From: Cribrihabitans marinus | GTDB lineage: Bacteria; Pseudomonadota; Alphaproteobacteria; Rhodobacterales; Rhodobacteraceae | DNA length: 64,000 nucleotides | Assembly: GCF_900109035.1 (NCBI RefSeq) | Contig: NZ_FNYD01000010.1 | Span: 1-64,000 of the forward strand | Direction of reading: 5' to 3' | Shown: one piece after another, positions 8,890 through 17,027 of the stretch | How positions within the stretch are numbered: the first letter of the stretch is position 1 | How the letters are laid out: every line of letters begins with the position of its first letter | Notes under the pieces: generated by a model | The model's database searches: none | Told to the model about the DNA's origin: nothing | Seen by the model: only the letters and a program-made list of their open reading frames with translations | Translations under genes and position numbers: made by a program

Positions 8890-10253
8890 TGGCTATGAAA
8901 ATCGTCATCCACATCGGGATGCACAAGACTGGGTCGAGTTCGATCCAGAGCACTTTTGCACGGCTCGAGCATCCTGATCTTGAGTATATCGACTGGGGTA
9001 TCAGCGGCAATCACTCTGCACTCTTTGTTCTTCTTTTCGAGGACATTGATAAGCTTGCTGAATACGACAGCTTCGCGCACCGCGGGTCGGAGTTCATTCA
9101 AGGCTTGCCCATGTTGCGCAAGGAGTGGCAAGAGCATGTCTCGAACCAGCTGGCGCAAGCTGGGACCAAGACCGTGGTTTTTTCGGCTGAGAGTATTTCG
9201 GCTCCGTCTCTCCAAAGTGCTGTGCAGCGAATGCATGCTTTTTTTTCTGATTGGTCAAATGAGGTCACCGTCATCGGTTACGCTCGCCCTCCAGGCGACT
9301 TTAGGGCAAGCGCATTTCAACAACGATTGAAAGGTGGATTTGTTCCAAATCTTTCAGACGGAAGCACGTCACCGCAATATCGAAGAAGATTTGAACACAT
9401 TGACAGGATCCTTGGCCGCGAGAATGTCGTGATCAAGAGCTTTATGCCTGATCAGTTGCTCGGGCGTGATGTGGTGAAGGACTTTGCCGACCTAATCGGC
9501 GTGGCTCCCTTGGCGGACGATCAAATCATCCGCACCAACGAAAGCCTGAGCCTGGAGGCGGTCGCGTTGCTCTATGTTCAGCGGAAACTGGGGCGTGGTT
9601 TCGTTGCCGGCTTCGATGGCGCGCATTCGGCAAACAATGCCTATATTTCCCGACTTGCAACAATTGGCCACAGGAAATTCTGCTTCTCTCCGCAGATGCT
9701 AGCACCGCTGCTCGAAGCAGAGCGCGATGACATCGCCTGGATGGAGGATCGGCTGGGCCAACCGTTTTCCGACGTGGGGGCAGCGCACCCGGAGGCGATT
9801 TCTTCGCTCGACGAGTTGGTCGATGTAGCTTTGCAGCAATTCGATGCAGTGCAGGAATTGCTTGGGGACAAAGCCGTGACACAGGGGCCGACGACCCCTG
9901 AAACCCTGGTCCAAGCCCTTGAGCAGCTGCGCGAGGGTTGTTACGAGGAAGTAAGTGCCGTGGCGCCGCGCCAAGTTAAGGCGACATCGCAGTTTTTGAC
10001 AGGAAAGGGAGCTAAATCCATGCCAAGCGAGACCGTACGATCCAAGGCAACCGAAGAGGAACTGCGCTTGCGCACGAAGCTGGCGAGAATCCTGTGGCAC
10101 AATGATCATTTAACTGACATGCCCAGCGACCCCGAAGAGCGCAAGGTAGCATTCGGCAACGTGGCAAAGGATTATCAAAGAAAGGCACTCGATCTGACCC
10201 GGCGCCTTGAAAGAAACAATCTCAAGCTTGTCGAGCTTGAGACACAGGACTAA
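8886..10253 (+). CDS. Sulfotransferase-like protein with extended helical C-terminus
   Basis: A 455-residue protein. HIGMHKTGSSSIQ near residues 9-21 matches the PAPS loop, and YARPPGDFRASAF matches the 3'-phosphate-binding region. The sulfotransferase-like part ends near residue 300. The remaining ~150 residues are charged and predicted helical or coiled-coil (for example LTRRLERNNLKLVELETQD at the end). The start overlaps the previous stop (ATGATGGCTATG allows three ATGs). It is last in the plus-strand arm and is followed by a clear hairpin. The C-terminal extension may mediate oligomerisation; that is inference. Confidence 0.72.
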   Translation: MMAMKIVIHIGMHKTGSSSIQSTFARLEHPDLEYIDWGISGNHSALFVLLFEDIDKLAEYDSFAHRGSEFIQGLPMLRKEWQEHVSNQLAQAGTKTVVFSAESISAPSLQSAVQRMHAFFSDWSNEVTVIGYARPPGDFRASAFQQRLKGGFVPNLSDGSTSPQYRRRFEHIDRILGRENVVIKSFMPDQLLGRDVVKDFADLIGVAPLADDQIIRTNESLSLEAVALLYVQRKLGRGFVAGFDGAHSANNAYISRLATIGHRKFCFSPQMLAPLLEAERDDIAWMEDRLGQPFSDVGAAHPEAISSLDELVDVALQQFDAVQELLGDKAVTQGPTTPETLVQALEQLREGCYEEVSAVAPRQVKATSQFLTGKGAKSMPSETVRSKATEEELRLRTKLARILWHNDHLTDMPSDPEERKVAFGNVAKDYQRKALDLTRRLERNNLKLVELETQD

Positions 10254-10274
10254 CCCGTCCTACCCAGAACCCGA

Positions 10275-10302
10275 GCCGCCCGCGCCACCGGCCGCGGGCG
10301 GC
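10275..10302 (+). terminator. Hairpin ending the polysaccharide operon
   Basis: A perfect 10-bp stem (GCCGCCCGCG / CGCGGGCGGC) with an 8-base loop starts 22 bases after the last sulfotransferase stop. It is followed by TGTGTTTC, only a weak T-run, so it may be a GC-rich terminator or a 3'-end stabilising hairpin. Confidence 0.7.
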
Positions 10303-10591
10303 TGTGTTTCGGGGATACCACGCTTCTGACCGCGTAGCCGGGTAACCGAGCGTATCGTCTGTCCGCCGCGGGTCCGAGGACACCATCCTCTTGCGATGTC
10401 TTTGCGCAATGCACCCGCTGCGAAAACGCCGTGCGGCTCATTTTCAAAGCGCGTCAACTGGTGCGGCGATTGGACACTGCGATTGAGCGCCGCGTGCGGC
10501 TCATCAAAAACGCGTGGTGGATGGCGGCAAGTGGTGGCAAAGTCGGTCCGCTCGCCCCAGATATGGGGAGATGTGCAAGGATGAGGGTCGC
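10303..10591. other. Intergenic region with imperfect direct repeat, upstream of msrB
   Basis: About 290 bases without a supported gene. GTGCGGCTCA occurs at 10431-10440 and 10494-10503, each followed within a few bases by an A-rich run and GCGT, so it forms an imperfect direct repeat 63 bases apart. This region must carry the msrBA promoter. The open frame can be extended back to 10514, but the extra residues do not resemble MsrB. Confidence 0.5.
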
Positions 10592-11038
10592 ATGACGTAT
10601 CGCAAGACAGACGAGGCCATCTCGCGGTTGACGCCCGAGCAGTTCAACGTCACGCAGCAGAACGGCACCGAGCGGCCGTTTACCGGGGACTATGACCAGC
10701 ATTTCGAGGCGGGGATCTATGTCGATGTCGTGTCGGGCGAGCCGCTATTCGCCTCGTCGGCCAAGTACAATTCGGGTTGCGGCTGGCCGGCCTTTTCCAA
10801 GCCGATCACCTCCGCGCATGTGACCGAGCACCGCGATGCCTCGCTGGGCATGCTGCGAACCGAGGTTCGCTCGACACATGGCGACAGCCATCTGGGCCAC
10901 GTGTTCAACGACGGGCCGAAGGAGCTGGGCGGCATGCGGTACTGCATCAACTCGGCGGCGCTGCGGTTTGTCCCGAAGGACCGGATGGAAGCCGAGGGGT
11001 ACGGCGAATATCTCGACCAGGTGGAGGAAAGCCAATGA
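10592..11038 (+). CDS. msrB: Peptide-methionine (R)-S-oxide reductase MsrB
   Basis: A 148-residue MsrB from the ATG at 10592, preceded by GAGGGT; upstream in-frame ATGs at 10571 and 10514 give unconvincing N-termini. It reduces methionine-R-sulfoxide in proteins. Visible family blocks are [30 protein letters not shown] and the catalytic RYCINSAAL. The Cys of GCGWPAF lies 55 residues before the catalytic Cys, the spacing of the resolving/catalytic pair in this family. The CxxC pairs that bind zinc in many MsrBs are not seen, so this is the zinc-free form. The stop overlaps the msrA start (ATGA), giving a two-gene operon. Confidence 0.95.
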   Translation: MTYRKTDEAISRLTPEQFNVTQQNGTERPFTGDYDQHFEAGIYVDVVSGEPLFASSAKYNSGCGWPAFSKPITSAHVTEHRDASLGMLRTEVRSTHGDSHLGHVFNDGPKELGGMRYCINSAALRFVPKDRMEAEGYGEYLDQVEESQ

Positions 11039-11541
11039 CTGAACGAGCCGTTCTGGCGGGGGGATGCTTCTGGGGCATGCAGGATCTGATCCGCAAGCTG
11101 CCCGGCGTCCTGGACACTCGCGTCGGATATACCGGGGGCGACGTGAAGAACGCGACCTATCGCAATCACGGCACCCATGCCGAAGGGATCGAGATCGTCT
11201 TCGACCCCGACAGGATCAGTTATCGGCAATTGCTGGAGTTCTTCTTCCAGATCCATGATCCGACCACGATGAACCGGCAGGGCAACGATGTCGGGGCCAG
11301 CTATCGGTCGGGCATATATCATACCTCGCCCGAACAGAAGGCGGTCGCCGAGGACACGATCGCGGATGTCGAGGCCTCGGGCCTGTGGCCGGGCAAGGTG
11401 GTCACCGAGGTCAAGCCGGCCGGCGATTTCTGGGAGGCGGAACCTGAGCACCAGGATTATCTGCAGCGGTTCCCGGGTGGCTATACCTGCCATTTCCCGC
11501 GCCCCGGTTGGGTGCTGCCCCGGCGCGACGCCGCCGAATAG
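11035..11541 (+). CDS. msrA: Peptide-methionine (S)-S-oxide reductase MsrA
   Basis: A 168-residue MsrA. GGCFWGMQ near residues 9-16 holds the nucleophilic Cys. [27 protein letters not shown] and HQDYLQ are the usual family blocks. It reduces methionine-S-sulfoxide and complements MsrB. The ATG at 11035 overlaps the msrB stop, so the two repair enzymes are made together. The gene ends 23 bases before the convergent deoR-type gene. Confidence 0.96.
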   Translation: MTERAVLAGGCFWGMQDLIRKLPGVLDTRVGYTGGDVKNATYRNHGTHAEGIEIVFDPDRISYRQLLEFFFQIHDPTTMNRQGNDVGASYRSGIYHTSPEQKAVAEDTIADVEASGLWPGKVVTEVKPAGDFWEAEPEHQDYLQRFPGGYTCHFPRPGWVLPRRDAAE

Positions 11542-11564
11542 GCGCGGCCGAAACGGGGCAGGGC

Positions 11565-12320
11565 TCAGCCCAGGCGCAGATCCAGCCCCTCGCACAGCGC
11601 GTCGAACGCGGCGGGGGGCGGCTTGTCCGACACCAGGATGTCGCCTGGTTTCAGCGTGGGCTGCCGCAGGGCCGGTTTGCGCGACTGCGGCTGGAACTTG
11701 GAGTGATCGACCGCCATGATCGCCCGTGAGGCATTGGCGAGCATGGCGGTCGCGATATCGACTTCGCATTGTTCATGCACCAGGAACCCCTTGTCGGGTT
11801 CCACCATCGAGGCCGACAGCAGAACGTAATCCACCTGCATCCGCTCGATCACCTCGAAGGCCGAGCGGTCGAAGGCGGCGCCGTCATGGTCGCGCAGCTG
11901 GGTGCCGGCCATCGACACGTTGTTGCCCGGGATCATCGCCAGCGTGCTGGCCACGAAGGCCGAGTTGGTGACCACCGACAGGTTGCGGCGGCTGCGCAAC
12001 GCCTGCGCCACGAAGGCCGAGGTCGATCCGGTGTCGATCGCCACGCTGTCGCCGTCACCGATGATCTCGGCCACCTGGCGGGCGATGGCGACCTTGGCGG
12101 CGCGGTTGACGTTCATCCGGGCCAGGAAGGGCGGGTCCGAGGCCGGGCGGTTCGACATCAGCGCGCCGTGGACCTTGCGCAGGTCCCCGCGCTCGACCAG
12201 CGGTCGCGAGACGCGCCGGATCGTCTGGTCCGACACGCCCAGCAGGCGCGACAGTTCCTGCACGCTGACCGTGCCGCGCATGTCGACCGTCTGCAGAAGC
12301 TGATCTTCGTATTTTGACAT
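11565..12320 (-). CDS. DeoR-family transcriptional regulator
   Basis: A 251-residue regulator. The ATG at 12320 has CGGAG five bases upstream; an in-frame GTG at 12326 is less likely. The N-terminal winged helix includes TVSVQELSRLLGVSDQTIRR and a DLRKVHGAL segment like the DeoR family signature. Residues about 75-230 form the DeoR sensor domain, with IDTGSTSAFVAQAL and VVTNSAF, which usually binds a phosphorylated small molecule. It is divergent from the dehydrogenase cluster. The repeats in the gap and before the binding protein are likely its sites. Choline-kinase-like genes in the cluster could make a phosphorylated inducer; this is inference. Confidence 0.9.
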   Translation of the reverse strand: MSKYEDQLLQTVDMRGTVSVQELSRLLGVSDQTIRRVSRPLVERGDLRKVHGALMSNRPASDPPFLARMNVNRAAKVAIARQVAEIIGDGDSVAIDTGSTSAFVAQALRSRRNLSVVTNSAFVASTLAMIPGNNVSMAGTQLRDHDGAAFDRSAFEVIERMQVDYVLLSASMVEPDKGFLVHEQCEVDIATAMLANASRAIMAVDHSKFQPQSRKPALRQPTLKPGDILVSDKPPPAAFDALCEGLDLRLG

Positions 12321-12383
12321 CGACACTCCGCTACACCGGTTCGACAGGAGGAGCTAGACGATTTGAACGGGTTTCCGGGGCCA

Positions 12384-12402
12384 ATTTCAACAAAAAACAA
12401 CA
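12384..12402 (-). promoter_or_regulatory. Putative DeoR-type operator, copy 1 (minus orientation)
   Basis: On the minus strand this reads TGTTGTTTTTTGTTGAAAT. It matches the repeat at 15900-15918 at 18 of 19 positions. It lies between the divergent regulator and the first dehydrogenase gene, in an AT-rich pocket, as expected for an autoregulating operator. Confidence 0.6.
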
Positions 12403-12417
12403 AATATGTTGAGGGTG

Positions 12418-12431
12418 TGTTGATTATTGTT
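12418..12431 (+). promoter_or_regulatory. Putative DeoR-type operator, copy 2
   Basis: TGTTGATTATTGTT, 13 of 14 identical to the start of the repeat at 15900. It lies 38 bases before the dehydrogenase ATG at 12470 and in the opposite orientation to copy 1. Confidence 0.55.
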
Positions 12432-12469
12432 AGGCTGACCCGCAAGGGCTCGATCCGTGGGGGCGTCAC

Positions 12470-14887
12470 ATGGCGGGGAATTCGGCAAAACACCTGATCG
12501 TGGGGGGCGGCATCATCGGCTGCTCGGTGGCCTATCACCTGACGCGCATGGGCGAGCGGGACGTGGTTCTGCTGGAGCGGGCGAACCTGACCGAAGGCGC
12601 GACCTGGCACGCCGCGGGGCTTGTGGGACAGCTGCGGTCTTCGCGCAACACCACGCGCATGCTGCAGAAATCGGTCGAGATGTATGACCGGCTGCAGGAT
12701 GAGGACGGTCTGCAATTCGACTGGAAGAAGACCGGCTCGCTGCGGCTGGCGGCCACGCGCGACCGCCTGCTCGAAGCGCGCCGCCTGGCCACCATGGCGC
12801 GCAGTTTCGGGCTTGAGATGCGCATCATCACGGCGGCCGAGGCTGCAGACCTGTTTCCGTTGATCGACCCGAAAGGATTGGAGGGTGCGGCTTTCATCCC
12901 CAGCGACGGCCATGTCGATCCGGCATCCCTGTGCCAGGCGATCGCGGGCGCCGCACGACGGCAGGGGGCGGAGATCCGGCAAGGGGTCGAGGTGCTGGAT
13001 TTCACGCTGAGCGGCGGTCGGATCACCGCCATCGAGACCACCGACGGGACCTGGGAGGCCGAGACCGTCATCCTTGCAAGCGGCATGTGGAGCCGCGAGC
13101 TGGGGGCCAAGCTGGGATTGCGCGTGCCGGCCTGCGCCGTCGAGCATCAGTATGTCGTCACCGAACCGACCGGCCAGGATGTCGGCGGCTTTCCCACACT
13201 GCGCGACCCCGAGCGGCTGGTCTATTACAAGCCCGACGCGGGCGGGCGGCTGGTCATCGGAGGATATGAGGAGGATACCTTGCCCTTCGGCGCGCAAGGC
13301 ATCCCCGGCCGGTTCGTGCGGCAGCTGCTGCCCGAGAACCTGGACCGGTTCCTGCCGCTTGCAGAACGCGCGGCACAGGTGACACCGGTGCTCGACCAAG
13401 TGGGCATCCGGCAGGTCATCAACGGGCCGATCCCCTATTCGGCGGATGGCGATTTCGTGATGGGCTGGCAGCCGGGGATCGACAACCTGATGCTGGCGAC
13501 GGGTTTTCTCTATGGGATCGCCGCGGGCGGCGGCGCGGGCGAGATGATCGCCGAATGGGTGGTCGAAGGGCGCCCCTCGCTGGATCTTTGGCCGCTCGAC
13601 GTGCGCCGGTTCGGGCCGCATCACGGCACACGCGCCTTCATGTATCCGCGGGCGGTCGAGCATTACGCGCATCATTACAAGATGCGCTATCCCGGTCAGG
13701 AGGCCGATACCGCCCGGCAGCTGCGCCTGTCGCCGCTCTATCACCTGCTCAAGGCGCAGGGCGCGGTCTTTGGGTCCAAGAACGGCTGGGAACGCCCGCT
13801 CTGGTTCGCGCCCGAGGGCGTGGAGCCGGTGGACCAACTGGATTTCCTCGACCCTGGCTGGAAACGCCATTCCGCGCAGGAACATGCGGCGGTGCGCGAG
13901 CGTGTGGCGCTGATCGATCAGTCGAGCTTTGCCAAGTTCGAGATCCTGGGCCCGGGCGTGCTGGACGTGCTGCAGCATCTTGCGGTTTCCAACATGGACA
14001 AGCCCACAGGCGCGGTCATCTACACACAGCTCTGCAACGAGCGCGGCGGGATCGAGGCGGATGTCACCTTTGTCCGGCTGGCGGAAAACCACTTCTACAT
14101 GATCACCGGATCGGGGTTCGGCCTGCATGACAGCGACTGGATCCGCCGCCACTTGCCGGCCGATGGCAGCGTCAGCATGATCGAGGTCACCAGCGGGTAT
14201 GCGGTCATCAATATCGCCGGGCCGAAATCGCGCGACGTTCTGGCCGCTGCCTCGGAAAGCGACGTGTCGGACGCGGCGATCCCCTTCGCCATGATGGCCG
14301 ATATCGTCGTCGGCGCGGCGCCGGTTCGCGCGCTGCGCATCGGCTATGTCGGCGAGCTGGGTTTCGAGCTGCACATTCCGACGGAATTTGCCCTGCATGT
14401 CTATGACGCGCTTTGGCAGGCCGGTCAGGCGCACGGCATCGCCAATGTCGGCTATCGCGCGATCGAGAGCCTGCGGATGGAAAAGGGGTATGTCTACTGG
14501 TCGGGCGACATCTCGCCGGATTACACGCCCTACGAGTCGGGGCTGAGGTTTCGCGTGCATCTGAAATCCAAGGGGGATTTCCTGGGGCGCGCGGCGCTGG
14601 AGCGGCAGAAGGCCGAGGGCGTGTCGCGCCGGCTGTGCACCTTCACCACGCCCGAGCCGTTGCCGCTCACGGGGGGCGAGGCGATCCTGCTGGGCGACCA
14701 GGTCGTCTCGCTTGCGACCTCCGTCGGGTATGGCTGCACCGTCAAGCACACGATCCTGCGCGGCTATCTTGACCGGGCGCATTGGGGCCAGCGAGGGTTC
14801 GACGTGGAGGTATTTGGCGAGCGCCACGCGATCACCCGGGTCGAGGGGCCGCTTTATGATCCGGAAAACGCCCGGCTCAAGGCATGA
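12470..14887 (+). CDS. FAD-dependent dimethylglycine/sarcosine dehydrogenase-like protein (DAO + GCV_T)
   Basis: An 805-residue protein. GGGIIG at residues 12-17 binds FAD. TWHAAG with His47 matches the motif whose His carries covalent FAD in dimethylglycine and sarcosine dehydrogenases. The DAO-type oxidase domain covers about 1-380. A linker (SPLYHLLKAQGAVFGSKNGWERP) leads to a GCV_T/aminomethyltransferase domain to the C-terminus, with FELHIPTE and YRAIESLRMEKGY, which in relatives hands the one-carbon unit to tetrahydrofolate. It probably demethylates an N-methyl compound. A paralogue ends the cluster at 20907. The true substrate is not known. Confidence 0.88.
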   Translation: MAGNSAKHLIVGGGIIGCSVAYHLTRMGERDVVLLERANLTEGATWHAAGLVGQLRSSRNTTRMLQKSVEMYDRLQDEDGLQFDWKKTGSLRLAATRDRLLEARRLATMARSFGLEMRIITAAEAADLFPLIDPKGLEGAAFIPSDGHVDPASLCQAIAGAARRQGAEIRQGVEVLDFTLSGGRITAIETTDGTWEAETVILASGMWSRELGAKLGLRVPACAVEHQYVVTEPTGQDVGGFPTLRDPERLVYYKPDAGGRLVIGGYEEDTLPFGAQGIPGRFVRQLLPENLDRFLPLAERAAQVTPVLDQVGIRQVINGPIPYSADGDFVMGWQPGIDNLMLATGFLYGIAAGGGAGEMIAEWVVEGRPSLDLWPLDVRRFGPHHGTRAFMYPRAVEHYAHHYKMRYPGQEADTARQLRLSPLYHLLKAQGAVFGSKNGWERPLWFAPEGVEPVDQLDFLDPGWKRHSAQEHAAVRERVALIDQSSFAKFEILGPGVLDVLQHLAVSNMDKPTGAVIYTQLCNERGGIEADVTFVRLAENHFYMITGSGFGLHDSDWIRRHLPADGSVSMIEVTSGYAVINIAGPKSRDVLAAASESDVSDAAIPFAMMADIVVGAAPVRALRIGYVGELGFELHIPTEFALHVYDALWQAGQAHGIANVGYRAIESLRMEKGYVYWSGDISPDYTPYESGLRFRVHLKSKGDFLGRAALERQKAEGVSRRLCTFTTPEPLPLTGGEAILLGDQVVSLATSVGYGCTVKHTILRGYLDRAHWGQRGFDVEVFGERHAITRVEGPLYDPENARLKA

Positions 14888-14899
14888 AAGGGGAGGCGA

Positions 14900-15826
14900 A
14901 TGACTGAACTGGAAGACAAGGTGATGGCGGCATTGCGGCAGGTGCCGCGCTTTGCCGAGGTGACGCGGGCCGATGCGATCACGCGGCTGGGCGGGCTGAC
15001 CAACCTGGTGCACCGGGTTGATATCGGCACGGAGTCTGTGATCGTGCGTATCCCGGGCGAGGGCACCGAGGCCTATATCGACCGCGAGGTCGAGGCGCAT
15101 AATGCAGAGGCCGCGGCCCGCGCCGGCGTGTCGCCCGAGGTGATCCATGCCGATGCGAAAAGCGGGGTAATGATCACCCGCACGGTTCCCGATATCGAGA
15201 CGATGACGCCCCCGTTCTTCCGTTCGCGGAAGGGCGCGCCGGCCCGGGCCGGCCGCGCGCTGGCGCGGCTCCACGGCTCGGGCGAGACGTTCCGCTTCCG
15301 CTTCGAGCTTTTTGCGATGATCGACGATTATCTCGACCTGCTGGGCGGCAAGCAGGTGGATCTGCCCGAGGGGTATCACCAGGTGGTCGCCGCCGCCGCG
15401 CCGGTGCGCGCGGCGCTGGATGCGGCGGATCTGCCGCTGGCGCCCTGCCATTGCGATCCGCTGTGCGAGAATTTCCTGGATGACGGCGAGGTGATGTGGA
15501 TCGTCGACTGGGAGTATTCCGGCATGAACGACCCGCTTTGGGACCTGGGCGACCTGTCGGTCGAGGCCGGCATGGACGCGGACCAGGACGCCGAGATGAT
15601 GCACGCCTATTTCGGGCGCGCGCCGACACCGGCCGAGACAGGGCGCATGGTCATCTACAAGGCGATGTGTGACCTGCTGTGGACGCTCTGGGGGCTGATC
15701 CAGCATGCCGATGGAAACGAGGCCGAGGATTTCTGGGCCTATTCCACCGGCCGGTTCGAACGGTGCAAGGCCCTGATGAACGACCCGGGTTTTGCCGCGC
15801 ATGTCGCGGTCGTGCGCGCCGGGTGA
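14900..15826 (+). CDS. Choline/ethanolamine kinase-like phosphotransferase (APH fold)
   Basis: A 308-residue protein kinase-fold small-molecule phosphotransferase. CHCDPLCENFL (about residues 190-200) gives the HxDxxxxN catalytic loop and IVDWEYSG (about 205) the metal-binding Asp, both typical of choline kinase/APH enzymes. TRLGGLTNLVHRV near residue 27 is the nucleotide-binding strand. GGGGAGG directly precedes the ATG, 12 bases after the dehydrogenase stop. It probably phosphorylates choline or a related amino-alcohol brought in by the cluster's transporter. A second kinase of the same family sits at 20023. Confidence 0.85.
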   Translation: MTELEDKVMAALRQVPRFAEVTRADAITRLGGLTNLVHRVDIGTESVIVRIPGEGTEAYIDREVEAHNAEAAARAGVSPEVIHADAKSGVMITRTVPDIETMTPPFFRSRKGAPARAGRALARLHGSGETFRFRFELFAMIDDYLDLLGGKQVDLPEGYHQVVAAAAPVRAALDAADLPLAPCHCDPLCENFLDDGEVMWIVDWEYSGMNDPLWDLGDLSVEAGMDADQDAEMMHAYFGRAPTPAETGRMVIYKAMCDLLWTLWGLIQHADGNEAEDFWAYSTGRFERCKALMNDPGFAAHVAVVRAG

Positions 15827-15899
15827 GGCCACAGGATTGCAAGCGGGCGGCCCGTAACCCGGGCGGTTGCGACCAAAATCTACATATTGGGCGACAAAA

Positions 15900-15918
15900 T
15901 GTTGATTTTTGTTGAAAT
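15900..15918 (+). promoter_or_regulatory. Putative DeoR-type operator, copy 3, before the binding-protein gene
   Basis: TGTTGATTTTTGTTGAAAT lies about 100 bases before the binding-protein start. It matches the repeats at 12384-12402 (18/19) and 12418-12431 (13/14). This suggests an internal promoter under the same regulator. A further TTGTTGAATG follows at about 15931. Confidence 0.6.
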
Positions 15919-16016
15919 GCGCGCCCAAGCTTGTTGAATGAATTCATGACGCCGGCACTCCGAGGGCGAGGGCCCGACCTGAAAAACAATGGCCGGCCGC
16001 AACAGGGAGAAGAGGA

Positions 16017-16949
16017 ATGAAGCGTCTTTCGATGGCAATGTGCGGGCTGATCGCCGCCGCGCCTGCGCTTGCGCAAGAATCCAGCGATCCGATCAAGCTG
16101 ACCCTGCATGACTGGTCCGGCCAGCTGATCACCACCACCTTGATGGGCGAAGTGCTGGAGGAGGCGGGATACAATGTCGAATATGTCCAGGCCGACTATA
16201 TCGCGCAATTCGCGGGGCTGAAGACAGGCGACCTGCACGTGGCGATGGAGATCTGGGAGACCACCGGCCGCGAGGCGATGGACGAGGCCACCGGCACCGG
16301 CAACGTGGTCAATCTGGGCTCGACCGGGATGAACGCGATCGAGGAATGGTGGTATCCCGCCTACATGAAGGAGGTCTGCCCGGGGCTGCCCGACTGGCAG
16401 GCGCTGAACGACTGCGCCCAGGAATTCGCCACGCCCGAGACCGCGCCGCTGGGCCGCTACCTGGGCGGTCCGGTGACCTGGGGCGGGTTCGACGACGAGC
16501 GTGTCGAGGCGCTGGAGATGGATTTCGAAGTGGTTCACGCCGGCACCGACGCGGCGCTCTTCGCCGAACTGGAATCGGCCTATCAGCGGCAGGCGCCGAT
16601 CGTGATGTGGGTCTATGCCCCGCACTGGGCGCCGTCGAAATACGATGGCGAATTCGTCGAGTTCCCGCCCTATTCGGCCGAGTGCTACGAGGATCCCTCG
16701 GTGGGCATCAATCCCGACGCGGCCTATGACTGCGGCAAGCCGCGCGGCCCGATCTGGAAGGTCGCATGGTCCGGCGTGGCCGAGAAATGGCCCGGCGCGG
16801 CCAAGGCCATCGAGAACTTTACCATCACCAACGAGGACATGGGCGCGATGGTGGCCGAGGTCGACCTGGAGGGCAAATCGGTCGAGGACACCGTGGCGGC
16901 CTGGATGGCGGACAACAAGGACACCTGGATGGGCTGGATCGCCAAGTAG
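16017..16949 (+). CDS. Betaine-type ABC transporter substrate-binding protein (OpuAC/ProX-like)
   Basis: A 310-residue protein with a signal peptide of about 19 residues ending ALAQ, so it is periplasmic. The mature part starts with KLTLHDWSGQLIT and has several Trp/Tyr-rich segments (MEIWETTGREAM, WWYPAYMKEV, VMWVYAPHWAPSKY). These are typical of binding proteins that cage quaternary ammonium groups with aromatic residues. Four Cys (KEVCPG, NDCAQ, SAECYED, YDCGKP) could form disulfides. A strong ribosome site (GGAGAAGAGG) precedes the ATG. It heads the transporter block, with ATPase and permease next. Glycine betaine, choline or a relative is the likely ligand. Confidence 0.9.
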   Translation: MKRLSMAMCGLIAAAPALAQESSDPIKLTLHDWSGQLITTTLMGEVLEEAGYNVEYVQADYIAQFAGLKTGDLHVAMEIWETTGREAMDEATGTGNVVNLGSTGMNAIEEWWYPAYMKEVCPGLPDWQALNDCAQEFATPETAPLGRYLGGPVTWGGFDDERVEALEMDFEVVHAGTDAALFAELESAYQRQAPIVMWVYAPHWAPSKYDGEFVEFPPYSAECYEDPSVGINPDAAYDCGKPRGPIWKVAWSGVAEKWPGAAKAIENFTITNEDMGAMVAEVDLEGKSVEDTVAAWMADNKDTWMGWIAK

Positions 16950-17027
16950 CCCTGCCGATCACCGGTGCGCCTGCCTCCCGCTGGCGCACCGCTCCGTGCC
17001 GCCACCGTTCCCTGCGCAGAGGGCTGG

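Noticed and set aside
10514-10591. N-terminal extension of MsrB
   Set aside because: The added residues are unlike the family, and the ATG at 10592 has a suitable ribosome site.
12158-15928. Very long open frame opposite the first dehydrogenase and kinase genes
   Set aside because: Composition is Arg/His/Gly/Pro-rich, it crosses several genes and intergenic sites, and it is explained by the GC-rich codon bias of the plus-strand genes.
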